From an uncultured Eggerthellaceae bacterium (GTDB lineage Bacteria > Actinomycetota > Coriobacteriia > Coriobacteriales > Eggerthellaceae), in NCBI GenBank assembly GCA_958452575.1, contig CAUDUM010000001.1:310001-374000 (forward strand): 64,000 nucleotides of DNA. Reading direction: 5' to 3'. Made by a program: the position numbers and the translations under genes. Of the stretch, positions 1-9,409 are shown piece after piece; position 1 is the first letter of the stretch; each line of letters opens with the position of its first letter. Below the pieces are notes generated by a model, which had not been told where the DNA came from, did not search any database, and was given only the letters and a program-made list of their open reading frames with translations.

Positions 1-1460
1 AAATGTCCGCCGCTCTCAAGGACGCCGACAAGCAGGCGCGCATGGGCAAGGTCGAGCAGCTCAAGGAGCGCATCAAGTCCGAGCAGTTCTCTGACGAGGA
101 GCGTGCCGCATGGAAGGGCGACATCGCCGCCGCGTGCAAGGCGCTTGAGAAGAAGGCCATGCGCGCCATGGTCATCGAGACGGGCGAGCGCGCCGACGGC
201 CGTCGCTCCGACGAGATCCGCCCCTTGCACATCGTTGCGGGCTATCTGCCGCGCGTCCACGGCTCCGGCTTGTTCCAGCGCGGTCAGACCCAGGTCATGA
301 GCGTCGTCACGCTGGGCATGCTCAACGAGTGGCAGCGTCTTGACACCATCGACCCTGCCGAGGGCAAGCGTTACATCCACCACTACAATTTCCCGCCGTA
401 CTGCACGGGCGAGGTCGGCCGCATGGGCGCCCCCAAGCGCCGCGAGCTCGGTCATGGCGCCCTTGCCGAGCGCGCTCTTCTGCCGGTGATCCCCGATGAG
501 GACGAGTTCCCCTACACGATCCGCGTCGTGTCGGAGGTGCTGGAGTCCAACGGCTCCTCGTCGATGGCTTCCACCTGCGGCTCCACGCTCGCGCTGATGG
601 ACGCCGGCGTTCCGATCAAGCGCCCGGTCTCCGGCATCGCCATGGGTCTTATCAAGGAGGGCGACGACGTCGTCATCCTGTCCGACATCCAGGGTCTTGA
701 GGACTTCCTGGGCGACATGGACTTCAAGGTGTGCGGCACCACCGAGGGCATCACCGCCCTGCAGATGGACAACAAGGCCAAGGGCCTGTCCGTCGAGATC
801 CTGGCTCGCGCGCTCAAGCAGGCGCACGAGGGCCGCATGTTCATCCTCAACGCCATGCTCGATCAGATCGACGCGCCGCGCGAGCAGCTGCGCGACACGG
901 CTCCGCGCATCGAGACGATCCATATTCCGGTGGATAAGATCCGCGAAGTCATCGGCAGCGGCGGCAAGGTTGTGCGTGGCATCCAGGATGAGACGGGCGC
1001 CAGCATCGACATCCAGGAGGACGGCACCATCCACATCGCCGCGGTCGAGGGACCGGCAGGCGAGGCTGCCAAGAAGATGATCCTCGACATCGTCAAGGAG
1101 CCCGAGGTGGGCGAGGAGTACGAGGGCGAAGTCGTCGGCATCAAGGACTTCGGCGCCTTCATCAAGCTCACGCCGGGCAAGGACGGCCTGCTCCACATCA
1201 GCCGCGTGGCGAATGGCCGCGTCGGCAAGGTCGAGGATGTGCTCAACTTGGGCGACGTCGTCAAGGTCAAGGTCCTCGAGGTCGATCCGCACACCGGCAA
1301 GATCTCGCTTGACCGCCTTGACAAGCCGGACGCCCCCGAGGGTTCCTCCGACAATGGCGGCCATGAGCGCCGCGAGCGTCGCGATCGCAACGGCAACGGT
1401 CACAGCGACAACCATCCCGGTCGTTCGAACAGGACGCCGCGCCGTCGTCACCAGTCCTAA
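1..1460 (+). CDS. pnp: Polyribonucleotide nucleotidyltransferase (PNPase), 5'-truncated by the window
   Basis: Phosphorolytic 3'-5' exoribonuclease of the RNA degradosome; cytoplasmic. About 485 residues of a protein normally near 700 aa are present, so the first in-frame ATG at base 3 is internal and the gene begins left of the window. Visible are the second RNase PH core (about residues 62-270, with the GHGALAERAL and SNGSSSMASTCGS signatures), a KH domain with the GSGG loop (about 305-365) and an S1 RNA-binding domain (about 372-440). The tail is a basic, Arg/Asn/Gly-rich extension. A perfect stem-loop about 100 nt after the stop probably ends the transcript. Identification is secure; only the start is unknown. 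Confidence 0.97.
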   Translation, partial: MSAALKDADKQARMGKVEQLKERIKSEQFSDEERAAWKGDIAAACKALEKKAMRAMVIETGERADGRRSDEIRPLHIVAGYLPRVHGSGLFQRGQTQVMSVVTLGMLNEWQRLDTIDPAEGKRYIHHYNFPPYCTGEVGRMGAPKRRELGHGALAERALLPVIPDEDEFPYTIRVVSEVLESNGSSSMASTCGSTLALMDAGVPIKRPVSGIAMGLIKEGDDVVILSDIQGLEDFLGDMDFKVCGTTEGITALQMDNKAKGLSVEILARALKQAHEGRMFILNAMLDQIDAPREQLRDTAPRIETIHIPVDKIREVIGSGGKVVRGIQDETGASIDIQEDGTIHIAAVEGPAGEAAKKMILDIVKEPEVGEEYEGEVVGIKDFGAFIKLTPGKDGLLHISRVANGRVGKVEDVLNLGDVVKVKVLEVDPHTGKISLDRLDKPDAPEGSSDNGGHERRERRDRNGNGHSDNHPGRSNRTPRRRHQS

Positions 1461-1560
1461 CTTGCTTTGCAGCGCCGGAAAACGACGCTTGGCGTGGCAT
1501 TTCGCCCCGCTGCAGCTACACGTAGTCTAAGAGCTTCAGCGTAGGGCCTGCGAAATGACA

Positions 1561-1595
1561 GCGCCTCGATTCCGCTAGGGTCGAGGCGCTTGTTG
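1561..1595 (+). terminator. Rho-independent terminator after pnp
   Basis: Perfect 9-bp stem (gcgcctcga / tcgaggcgc) around an 11-nt loop, followed by the short T-rich run ttgttgatt. Confidence 0.75.
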
Positions 1596-1598
1596 ATT

Positions 1599-1618
1599 CA
1601 CCAGCCATACAGCTGGTG
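1599..1618. repeat. Small inverted repeat after the pnp terminator
   Basis: caccagc / gctggtg, a 7-bp perfect stem with a 6-nt loop and no T-tract. It may be a backup terminator or a processing site; function unproven. Confidence 0.4.
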
Positions 1619-1784
1619 AGGGGTCTTCGAAAAGCCTTTTGGTGAACTATTCGCTGAGCTTGAAATTTGCAGGGTTTATCTCGGCCTTTTGCGCTGATGG
1701 TGTCGATCGCGGCATTGTTGCAAAATCGAAACGCAAACTGCGGTATTGTTGTCCCATGACAATGACGCGAGGAAGGCGGTTGAA

Positions 1785-2555
1785 ATGATCAAGGTTGCCG
1801 TATCGGGTTGCGCGGGACGCATGGGTTCGGCCGTGGTTGCGGCGGTGACGGCTGCGGACGATATGGAAGTAGCGTGCGGCATCGATCCTCACGCATCCGG
1901 CGATTCTCCGTTCCCGGTCTTCACCGGTGTTGCCGATGCTGTTGCGAACTGCTGTTTTGACGTACTGGTCGACTTCACGCAGCCCAACGTGATCGAAGGC
2001 AACTTGCGCCAGGCGCTACCTGCGGGCATCGACTGCGTGGTGGGGACCACCGGTCTTTCCAACGAGGTGCTCGAAGATCTCGCCGCCCTTGCTCCTAAGG
2101 GAACGTGTCTGTTCTACGCGCCCAACTTCACGACGGGCGCCGTCCTCATGATGCAGTTCGCCAAGGCGGCGGCACCGTTCTTCTCCGAGGCGGAGGTCAT
2201 CGAGATGCATCACTGCAACAAGAAGGACGCACCTTCGGGCACCGCCGTGCGCACCGCGCAGATCATCTCCGATGCCCGCGGGGGCCGTGCAAGCGAGGCG
2301 CCGGGTCGCGAAACCGAGATTGCGGGTGCCGAGGGAGCACGCGGTGCACTCGTGTTCGGCGTGCCCGTCCACTCGGTCCGTTCGATGGGTTTCGTCGCCA
2401 GCCAGGAGGTCGTCTTCGGCTCGATGGGGCAGACTTTGACCATCCGCCACGATTCTTGGGACCGCACCTCGTACATGCCGGGCGTTCTTTTGGGCATTCG
2501 AAGTGTAGGGGAGCGCGAGGGCCTCGTTGTAGGTTTGGAGAACTTCATGGACTAG
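1785..2555 (+). CDS. dapB: 4-hydroxy-tetrahydrodipicolinate reductase
   Basis: NAD(P)H-dependent reduction of 4-hydroxy-tetrahydrodipicolinate in the diaminopimelate/lysine pathway; cytoplasmic. The 256-aa length fits the family. Visible are the Rossmann dinucleotide-binding loop GCAGRMG near residues 8-14, the GTTG segment, and the substrate-binding/catalytic region HHCNKKDAPSGTA near residues 145-157. I chose the ATG at 1785 because gaggaaggcgg lies just upstream and family members begin at this MIKVAVSG sequence; an in-frame TTG at 1746 would add 13 unconserved residues. dapA follows 83 nt downstream, so both pathway steps are probably co-transcribed. Confidence 0.97.
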   Translation: MIKVAVSGCAGRMGSAVVAAVTAADDMEVACGIDPHASGDSPFPVFTGVADAVANCCFDVLVDFTQPNVIEGNLRQALPAGIDCVVGTTGLSNEVLEDLAALAPKGTCLFYAPNFTTGAVLMMQFAKAAAPFFSEAEVIEMHHCNKKDAPSGTAVRTAQIISDARGGRASEAPGRETEIAGAEGARGALVFGVPVHSVRSMGFVASQEVVFGSMGQTLTIRHDSWDRTSYMPGVLLGIRSVGEREGLVVGLENFMD

Positions 2556-2638
2556 TCCTGATCGGGGCCTTGTTGTGAGATAATAAGCCAGTTTGCGGGA
2601 ACCAGGGCGAAGCCTTGGCCGTGTCGAGAGGAGCTACT

Positions 2639-3529
2639 ATGCCGCAGCCGCGTTTCGGTCGCCTGATCCCGGCGATGATCACGCCGTTCGATTCCGATCT
2701 CAAACTTGATCTGGATATCGCGCAGAAGCTCGCTGTCCGCTTGATCGAAGGCGGCTCCGACTCGCTCATCATCAGCGGCACGACCGGCGAGAGCCCTACG
2801 ATCACCCGCGCCGAGAAGATCGATCTGTTCAAGGCGGTCGTCGAGGCAGTGGACGGCAAGGCCCCCGTCATCGCAAACGTCGGCGGCAACTGCACCGCTG
2901 AGTCCGTTGACCTTGCGCTCGAGGTCCAAAACCTCGGCGTCGACGGCTTCATGACGGTTGTGCCGTATTACAACAAGCCCCCGCAGGAGGGCTTGTACGA
3001 GCACTTCAAGTCGATCGCCCAAGCGGTCGATCTGCCTATCATCCTGTACAACATCCCCGGCCGCTGCGTCGTCAACATGACTGCGCAGACCACACTGCGT
3101 CTCGCCTGCGAATTCGACAACATCGTCGCGGTCAAGGAGGCCTCCGGAAAGCTCGATCAGGTGAAAGAGATCGTCGAGGGCGCTCCCGAGGGCTTTTGCG
3201 TCTACTCCGGAGACGACGCTGCGACGCTCGACATTATGGGCCTTGGGGGCGTCGGCGTGATCTCGACGATCGCCAATGTCGCTCCCGACCGCATGAAGGA
3301 GATCGTCGCTCTGTGCGCCGAAGGCAAGGTCGACGAGGCGCGCCAGGCCAACGAGCGCCTCATGCCCCTGATGAAGGGTTTGTTCGCAACGTCAAACCCT
3401 ATCCTCGTGAAGAAGGCATTGAATCTTGCCGGGTTGCCCGTCGGCGGCGTGCGTTTGCCGCTCGTCGACGCGACTCCCCAACAGTCCGAGGTGCTGGCCG
3501 GGATCATGAAGGAAGTGGGCGTGCTGTAG
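2639..3529 (+). CDS. dapA: 4-hydroxy-tetrahydrodipicolinate synthase
   Basis: Condenses pyruvate with aspartate semialdehyde, the first committed step of diaminopimelate synthesis; a class I aldolase-fold lyase. At 296 aa it is of normal length. The GTTGES signature is at residues 47-52, the YYNKPPQEG tyrosine region follows, and the Schiff-base lysine lies in AVKEASG (about K166). The ATG at 2639 follows a gagagg ribosome-binding site. It sits between dapB and RNase J; dapA next to rnj is a recurrent actinobacterial order (established knowledge). Confidence 0.97.
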   Translation: MPQPRFGRLIPAMITPFDSDLKLDLDIAQKLAVRLIEGGSDSLIISGTTGESPTITRAEKIDLFKAVVEAVDGKAPVIANVGGNCTAESVDLALEVQNLGVDGFMTVVPYYNKPPQEGLYEHFKSIAQAVDLPIILYNIPGRCVVNMTAQTTLRLACEFDNIVAVKEASGKLDQVKEIVEGAPEGFCVYSGDDAATLDIMGLGGVGVISTIANVAPDRMKEIVALCAEGKVDEARQANERLMPLMKGLFATSNPILVKKALNLAGLPVGGVRLPLVDATPQQSEVLAGIMKEVGVL

Positions 3530-3587
3530 GCACGCTGTGAAACCGTAACCGCGCCGCATCCGTGCGCCAGCAACGCGCGATGGATCC

Positions 3588-3607
3588 GAAGCCCCGCATG
3601 GGGCTTC
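3588..3607 (+). terminator. Hairpin between dapA and rnj
   Basis: gaagcccc / ggggcttc, an 8-bp perfect stem with a GCAT loop, 59 nt after the dapA stop and 36 nt before the rnj start. It has no U-tract, so it is either a U-tract-less actinobacterial terminator/attenuator or an mRNA stability element. Confidence 0.5.
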
Positions 3608-3642
3608 TCGGCTATATGGAAAGGAAGCAAAAAGGTAGCAAC

Positions 3643-5517
3643 ATGAGCCAAAACAACCAGGAAACCACCGATAACGCCAAGCAGCAGGCGTCCCGCAAGG
3701 AGGGACGCCGTCGCCGCGACCAGGAGCATACGACACGCTCGTACAAGCACGTCACGCTCGAGCGAAAGCGTCCGCAGCTGACTAAGGACGGTTCGGTCCA
3801 GGCCAAGCCTTCCCAGAAGAAAAAGTCCCGCCAGCAGGATTTCTCGTCGCCCAAGAAGGATCCCAATGCCACGCTCAAGGTGATCCCTCTCGGCGGCCTT
3901 GACGCTATCGGCAAGAACATGACCGTGTTCGAGTGCAAAAACGACATGATCCTCGACGATGCGGGCTTGATGTTCCCCGACGACGACCATCCGGGCATCG
4001 ATTTGATCCTGCCCGACTACACCTATGTGCTCGAGAACGCCGACAAGCTGCGTGGTATCGTCATCACCCATGGCCACGAGGACCATACGGGCACGCTGCC
4101 GTATCTGCTCAAAGACCTGGATCGCCAGATTCCGATTTACGCGAGCAAGCTGACTCTGGGCCTGATCGAGGGCAAGCTCAAGGAGCATCGCGTCAAGAAC
4201 GCGAAGCTTTGCGAGGTCAAACCCGGCGACAAGATCAAGCTGGGTTGCTTCACGGTCGAGTTTTTCGCCGTCAACCATTCCATCCCCGGCGCGCTGGGCA
4301 TCTTCTTCCAGAGCCCGGCGGGCAACGTTTTGCATACGGGCGACTTCAAGCTCGATCAGACGCCTATCGACGGCGTCCACACCGACTTCGGCGCGCTTGC
4401 CCGTTTCGGCAAGATCGGCGTCGACCTCATGATGAGCGATTCGACCAACGCCATGAAGAAGAGCTTCACGCCCTCTGAGGCCGAGGTCGGAAAGGCGTTG
4501 TCTCCCATCATTGCCAATGCCAAAGGCCGCGTGATCATCGCTTCGTTCGCAAGCCATATCCACCGCATGCAGCAGATCTGCGATGCGGCTGTGGCAAACG
4601 GACGTAAGGTCGTCGTGACGGGACGCTCCATGGTGCAGAACACCGACATCGCCCGTCGACTCGGCTACCTCAACATCAGCGATGATGACATCGTCGACGC
4701 CTATGAACTGCGCGGGCTTCCCCCCGAGCGCGTCGTCATCATGTGCACGGGCAGCCAGGGCGAGCCGCTCTCGGCCCTTGCGCGCATCGCCAATGGCGAG
4801 CATAAGACTATCGATATCGACGAGGGCGATACCGTCATCATCTCGGCGACGCCCGTTCCCGGTAACGAGAAGGCAGTGACGCGCGTGATCAACTCGCTTG
4901 CCAAGATCGGCGCCGACGTCTACGACAAGAGCCGCGCGATGGTGCATGTTTCGGGCCACGCGGGCGCAGAGGAGCTTAAGCTCGTGTTGTCTATCGTGCA
5001 GCCCAAGGCTTTCATGCCGGTCCATGGCGAGGCCACGCACCTGCGTGCGCATGCGCAGCTTGCCGAGGATACGGGCGTGCCGCACGACAACATCTTCTTG
5101 TGCGAGAACGGCGAGACGCTCGAGTTGACCGACAAGGGGGTCGCCCGCGGCCCCATGGTCGAAAGCGGCATCGTGTTCGTCGACGGCCTTTCGGTCGGCG
5201 ACACCTCGCAAGATGTTCTCAATGAGCGTTCCGAGCTGGGCACTCAGGGCGTTGCCGCAGTGGCGTGCGCCGTGTCGCTTTCCAAGCGCGAGCTTGTCGG
5301 GTCGGTCCAGCTTGAGATGCACGGCATCACCGGAGGCGACGACGAGATGCTCGCCGAGGATGTGCAAAGCGCCGTCCGCAACGCCGTCAAGCGCCAGTTG
5401 GGGAAAGGCGGCGGCAAAAAGGAGCTGCGCAAGGCCGTCCGTGATTCGGTCCTGTCCATGCTGTGGGATCGCGCCAAGCAGCGTCCTCTCACGATCGTCA
5501 ACTTGATCGAACTGTAA
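3643..5517 (+). CDS. rnj: Ribonuclease J
   Basis: Metallo-beta-lactamase/beta-CASP ribonuclease with 5'-3' exo- and endonuclease activity in mRNA decay and rRNA maturation. It is 624 aa. The first about 85 residues are a Lys/Arg/Gln-rich, probably disordered extension common in actinobacterial RNase J. The metal-binding motif HGHEDHTG is at residues 143-150, further ligands are in the HTGDFKLD segment, and the beta-CASP GSQGEPLSAL region is visible. The ATG at 3643 was chosen for the aaggaagc/aaggtag purine stretch upstream and the MSQNNQ start; the longer frame from 3562 lacks support. RNase Y (rny) and PNPase are also in this window, so much of the RNA decay machinery clusters here. Confidence 0.95.
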   Translation: MSQNNQETTDNAKQQASRKEGRRRRDQEHTTRSYKHVTLERKRPQLTKDGSVQAKPSQKKKSRQQDFSSPKKDPNATLKVIPLGGLDAIGKNMTVFECKNDMILDDAGLMFPDDDHPGIDLILPDYTYVLENADKLRGIVITHGHEDHTGTLPYLLKDLDRQIPIYASKLTLGLIEGKLKEHRVKNAKLCEVKPGDKIKLGCFTVEFFAVNHSIPGALGIFFQSPAGNVLHTGDFKLDQTPIDGVHTDFGALARFGKIGVDLMMSDSTNAMKKSFTPSEAEVGKALSPIIANAKGRVIIASFASHIHRMQQICDAAVANGRKVVVTGRSMVQNTDIARRLGYLNISDDDIVDAYELRGLPPERVVIMCTGSQGEPLSALARIANGEHKTIDIDEGDTVIISATPVPGNEKAVTRVINSLAKIGADVYDKSRAMVHVSGHAGAEELKLVLSIVQPKAFMPVHGEATHLRAHAQLAEDTGVPHDNIFLCENGETLELTDKGVARGPMVESGIVFVDGLSVGDTSQDVLNERSELGTQGVAAVACAVSLSKRELVGSVQLEMHGITGGDDEMLAEDVQSAVRNAVKRQLGKGGGKKELRKAVRDSVLSMLWDRAKQRPLTIVNLIEL

Positions 5518-5619
5518 GCCCAACTGCTGCCGTGACGTCGCTTCGGGCGAACCGTTGCGACGACGCGGCTGCCTTGCAACCATCGCACCAGTTAAACGCA
5601 CCAGTAAGGAGAAAGGCAC

Positions 5620-8169
5620 GTGGCCCGCAAGTCAACCGCCGCATCCAATCAGAAGAACGCAGCCCAGTCGCGTCCGCGCAAGCGTGCGGCATCGCCCGCC
5701 GAGAAAAGCGCGCGCAAGGGGTCGGCAAAAAGCGCGTCGGCGCCGGAGAGCTCGGAAAGGATCTTCGACGAGCGCACCCGTCGCGACATCGCCGGCGTCG
5801 TGTTCGCCGTGCTGGCCGTGGTCCTCATGGTCGCTGCGGTTCTTCCCTCCGACGCCATCGTGACGTCTTTCGTCTCACGTGCCCTGCATCTCACGTTCGG
5901 ACTGGGCGCGTATCTGCTTCCGGTGTTCCTGCTCGTGTGCGGCGTGAGCTTTCTTGTTCGGTTTGATCGCGAGCGCGTGCCCACGCGCATTGCTGTGGGG
6001 CTGTGCCTCGTTTTCGTTGCCGTCCTGACGCTGCTCGCTTTGACGATGCCCGTCGGCCCCGAGGGCGGTGCTCCCGAGATGATCTTCGATCCTGATCAGC
6101 TGACGTTGAGAGGCGGATATATCGGAGCGGGCATCGCCTGGGCTGGATACACGCTGTTCGGCCAGGTCGTCTCCATCATCGTTATGATCGGCGTCGTGAT
6201 CGTCGGATTCGTCATCATCGGTTTGTCCTTCTCGGGCATCATCGAGAAGGTCCGCGAGCGGCAACGCGCCAAAGAGGCCGCCGAGCTCGAGATGGAAAAC
6301 GTCGTGCCCGCTCCGCCGTATGTCGACGCGAATGCCACTGGGTTCGTTCCGGTCAACCCGCTCAATGGAGACGGCCATCGCGGCAGGTCCGCTTCCAAGC
6401 GCTTCGATCGAAACGCACCTTCCGCTGAGAAGACGCAAGTCCTCGATCCTTCGAAAGGCAAGACATCCTCACCGAAACGCGCTTCCGCTGCCGAAACGGT
6501 TGCGTTCGACTCATCCGAGCCCCAAACGCTCACGCGCAAGCTCGGCCGCAAGCGCGAGGTCGAACCCGCCTCTGACCGCGTGGCCGCGACGCCCGCGCAG
6601 AAGAAGGCGTCTCGCGCCGCCAAGGCGTCCACGCCCGCGCCCGAGCCTGCCGCCGACGGCTTCATGCTGCCCTCGATGGACCTGCTCCGCTCGACCGATC
6701 CCGCAGAGCGCGCCCAGGAGAACGAGGAGGAGCTGCGCGACACCGCCGCCTGCCTGCAGGAGACGCTTGAGGACTTCAAGATCATGGCGCAGGTCGTCGG
6801 CTGGGTGGCAGGTCCCACGGTGACCCTGTTCAAGGTCGATCTTCCCGCCGGCGTGCGCGTGAGCCGCGTCACCGCGCTCGAAGCCGATATCGCCCTTGCG
6901 CTGGCGGCTCCCGGCGTCCGCATCTTCGCGCCCATCCCCGGTACCAACTACGTGGGCATCGAGGTTCCCAACCGGACCCGCCGTACGGTGTTTCTGGGCG
7001 ACGTGATCAGCGATGCGCCCGAGGGACCGCTGCAGATCGCGATCGGCGAGGACGTCGAGGGCCACCATATCGTCACCGATCTCGCCAAGATGCCGCATCT
7101 TCTGATCGGCGGCACCACCGGCTCGGGCAAATCGGTTTCGATCAACGCGATGATCATGTCCATCCTGATGCGCGCGACGCCTTCGGAGGTGCGCTTCATC
7201 ATGGTCGACCCCAAGCGCGTCGAGTTCACGCCCTACAACGGCATCCCGCACCTCTACGTCCCCGTGGTCACCGAGGCCAAGGAGGCCGCGAGCGCGCTCG
7301 CGTGGGGCGTGGCGGAGATGGAGCGCCGGCTGAAGGTGTTCAGCAAGGCTGGCGCCCGCAACATCAGCCAGTTCAACGAGATGTGCGAGAAGGAGGCCGC
7401 CGCCATCGCTGCCGCCGAGGCCAAGGGGGAGGAGCCTCCCGAGCCGGTGCACGGAGACAAGCTGCCTTATATCGTGATCATCATCGACGAGCTTGCGGAT
7501 CTCATGATGAACGTCGGCAAGGAGGTGGAGTTCTCGATCAGCCGCATCGCCCAGCTGGCACGCGCCGCGGGCATTCACCTTATCGTGGCAACCCAGCGTC
7601 CTTCGACCAACGTCGTCACAGGCCTTATCAAGGCCAATATCACCAATCGCATTGCATTCAACGTCGCGTCGGGCATCGACAGCCGCGTCATCCTGGACAC
7701 GCCGGGCGCCGAGCGCCTTATCGGCCTGGGCGACCTGCTGTTCAGCAAACCCGAATACGCCAAACCGCAGCGCATGCAGGGATGCTTCGTCTCCAACGAG
7801 GAGATCTCGTCGGTCGTCGCGGCGCTCAAGGAACAGGGCGAACCCGAATACCATACCGAGATCCTCAAAACCAACCTCATGTCGCTGGGAGACACCCAGC
7901 CCGACGGCTCCGGCGGCGCCGTCAGCGACGACGATCCGCTGCTTTGGGAGGCCGCCGATATCGTGGTGTCGAGCGGGCTGGGATCCACGTCGAACATCCA
8001 GCGCCGCTTGAAAGTGGGATATTCCCGCGCAGGCCGTATAATGGACATGCTGGAAAACAAGGGCGTGGTAGGCCCGCCTAATGGGAGCAAACCCCGTGAA
8101 GTTCTGGTAGATGCCCTTGAACTCGAGACGCTCAAGGCTTTCGAGTCCAACGACGCATCCGAGGAGTGA
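5620..8169 (+). CDS. ftsK: DNA translocase FtsK/SpoIIIE
   Basis: Membrane-anchored ATP-driven DNA pump that clears chromosome termini from the division septum. It is 849 aa with a GTG start at 5620 preceded by aaggag. Residues 1-50 are basic. About four to five membrane segments span residues 53-210. An Ala/Lys/Pro-rich linker follows to about 340, then the alpha/beta motor with Walker A GGTTGSGKS at about 497-505 and Walker B VIIIDELADLM at about 620-630. The C-terminal winged-helix gamma domain is at about 780-849 (SNIQRRLKVGYSRAGRIM). The stop is 4 nt before the next gene, indicating a shared transcript with the RodZ-like gene. Confidence 0.97.
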   Translation: MARKSTAASNQKNAAQSRPRKRAASPAEKSARKGSAKSASAPESSERIFDERTRRDIAGVVFAVLAVVLMVAAVLPSDAIVTSFVSRALHLTFGLGAYLLPVFLLVCGVSFLVRFDRERVPTRIAVGLCLVFVAVLTLLALTMPVGPEGGAPEMIFDPDQLTLRGGYIGAGIAWAGYTLFGQVVSIIVMIGVVIVGFVIIGLSFSGIIEKVRERQRAKEAAELEMENVVPAPPYVDANATGFVPVNPLNGDGHRGRSASKRFDRNAPSAEKTQVLDPSKGKTSSPKRASAAETVAFDSSEPQTLTRKLGRKREVEPASDRVAATPAQKKASRAAKASTPAPEPAADGFMLPSMDLLRSTDPAERAQENEEELRDTAACLQETLEDFKIMAQVVGWVAGPTVTLFKVDLPAGVRVSRVTALEADIALALAAPGVRIFAPIPGTNYVGIEVPNRTRRTVFLGDVISDAPEGPLQIAIGEDVEGHHIVTDLAKMPHLLIGGTTGSGKSVSINAMIMSILMRATPSEVRFIMVDPKRVEFTPYNGIPHLYVPVVTEAKEAASALAWGVAEMERRLKVFSKAGARNISQFNEMCEKEAAAIAAAEAKGEEPPEPVHGDKLPYIVIIIDELADLMMNVGKEVEFSISRIAQLARAAGIHLIVATQRPSTNVVTGLIKANITNRIAFNVASGIDSRVILDTPGAERLIGLGDLLFSKPEYAKPQRMQGCFVSNEEISSVVAALKEQGEPEYHTEILKTNLMSLGDTQPDGSGGAVSDDDPLLWEAADIVVSSGLGSTSNIQRRLKVGYSRAGRIMDMLENKGVVGPPNGSKPREVLVDALELETLKAFESNDASEE

Positions 8170-8173
8170 TGAT

Positions 8174-9391
8174 ATGGCACCGCAACTGACCTTCGGCGCT
8201 ATACTGCAGGAAGCGCGCGAGCACAAGGGGATGGAAGTCGGCACCGCCGCCAGAAGGCTTCGCATCCGCCCGGACATCCTGCGCGCGATTGAAGCCGAGG
8301 ATTTCTCGCGCATGCCCCCGCGAGGATACACCCGCAACATGATCAACGCATACGCCCGCCTCGTCGGGTTGAACCCGTCCGAGATCACGCGGATGTACCT
8401 TGATGCCGCTTACGCGTTCCAGGTAGGCAAGGCCCGCAACGACAACCTGCCGGACATGGGCGGATCGCACCGCCACACGCGGCCCGCACGTTCGCGTCAG
8501 CGGGGCGCTGAGTCCGACGAGCGTCCTCCGCGCCAGAACGCCCTCGGACGCACCTTGTACGACGATCGCCGCACGTTCACGCGTGGCGATTACGACGCCC
8601 CGTCCGCGGGTTCGCGCCTTCGTCAAAGCGAGCGCACGCATCCGAGCAGGCATGCCGCCGTACCCGGATCCCAGTACACCAACTTCTACGCCGGTCCCCA
8701 GGGAAACGGGGCCATGCAGTCCCGGCTTCCGTTCGTCATCGCCGGCGTGATCATCCTGGTGCTGCTCATCGTCATCCTGGTGCTGGTGTTCGGACCCAAG
8801 GAGAGCCAGAACCAGCAGGATGCGACCACCGTTCCGATCACCGGCCTCGACGACACCACGCAGACCGGTGAGGAAGGCGAAGATACCGAAGGTGAGGAGA
8901 CCCAGCAAACGCTCACGGCTCCCACCAGCGTCGCCGTCGAGTATCGCGTTTCCAGCGGTACCGATGCCTATGTGGAGATTTCGGTCGACGGAGGGGCCGC
9001 GGAGCCTGCCTATCTGGCGGCCGGCACCGTGGAAACCGTCGACGTGACCGGCACCTGGTCGCTTTCCACATGGACCACCGACCTGGTTCAGATCACCGTG
9101 GATGGCGAAGTGGTCGAGTTCACGCAGGACGGCACCAACATCCCCACGTGCACCGTCGATTTCAACGCGTATCTCGATCAGTGGATCAGCGAGCATCCGG
9201 GCGCGACGATCACCAGCGCCAACGGCGATTCCTCTAATGCGTCCGGAGCCTCGTCGACGGGTTCGAATGGAGGCTCTTCTGCTTCCAACTCGTCTTCTGG
9301 CGCTTCGAACGCGTCCTCCAATACCTCGAACACGACTTCGACCGGATCGTCCTCGAACGGCTCGTCGTCCGGCACCGGCAACGCCGCTTAG
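8174..9391 (+). CDS. RodZ-like membrane-anchored helix-turn-helix protein
   Basis: 405 aa. It has a cytoplasmic N-terminal HTH_25/XRE-like domain (about residues 5-70) and a basic linker. One transmembrane helix lies at about 186-206, followed by an extracytoplasmic beta domain of the DUF4115 type (about 255-345). The tail, about 350-405, is composed almost only of Ser, Asn, Gly, Ala and Thr. This is RodZ architecture, so a role in cell shape or wall assembly is likely but not demonstrated. The ATG at 8174 is favoured: ftsK ends 4 nt upstream and provides the gaggagtgatgat ribosome-binding stretch. YajQ follows 18 nt downstream. Confidence 0.85.
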   Translation: MAPQLTFGAILQEAREHKGMEVGTAARRLRIRPDILRAIEAEDFSRMPPRGYTRNMINAYARLVGLNPSEITRMYLDAAYAFQVGKARNDNLPDMGGSHRHTRPARSRQRGAESDERPPRQNALGRTLYDDRRTFTRGDYDAPSAGSRLRQSERTHPSRHAAVPGSQYTNFYAGPQGNGAMQSRLPFVIAGVIILVLLIVILVLVFGPKESQNQQDATTVPITGLDDTTQTGEEGEDTEGEETQQTLTAPTSVAVEYRVSSGTDAYVEISVDGGAAEPAYLAAGTVETVDVTGTWSLSTWTTDLVQITVDGEVVEFTQDGTNIPTCTVDFNAYLDQWISEHPGATITSANGDSSNASGASSTGSNGGSSASNSSSGASNASSNTSNTTSTGSSSNGSSSGTGNAA

Positions 9392-9409
9392 CAGAGAAAG
9401 GAAACCCCT

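Larger units (their letters stand above)
1461..1784. other. Intergenic region pnp-dapB (324 nt)
   Basis: No credible gene. It holds a strong terminator hairpin (1561-1589) and a second 7-bp hairpin (1599-1618). An AT-richer stretch at 1690-1760 probably carries the dapB promoter, but I could not assign a convincing -35/-10 pair with normal spacing. The dapB ribosome-binding site lies at its right end. Confidence 0.6.

Noticed and set aside
3202..5619. 805-codon minus-strand frame opposite RNase J
   Set aside because: Mirror of a high-GC coding region; RNase J on the plus strand is unmistakable and the antisense product has His/Arg/Asp-rich composition typical of shadow frames.
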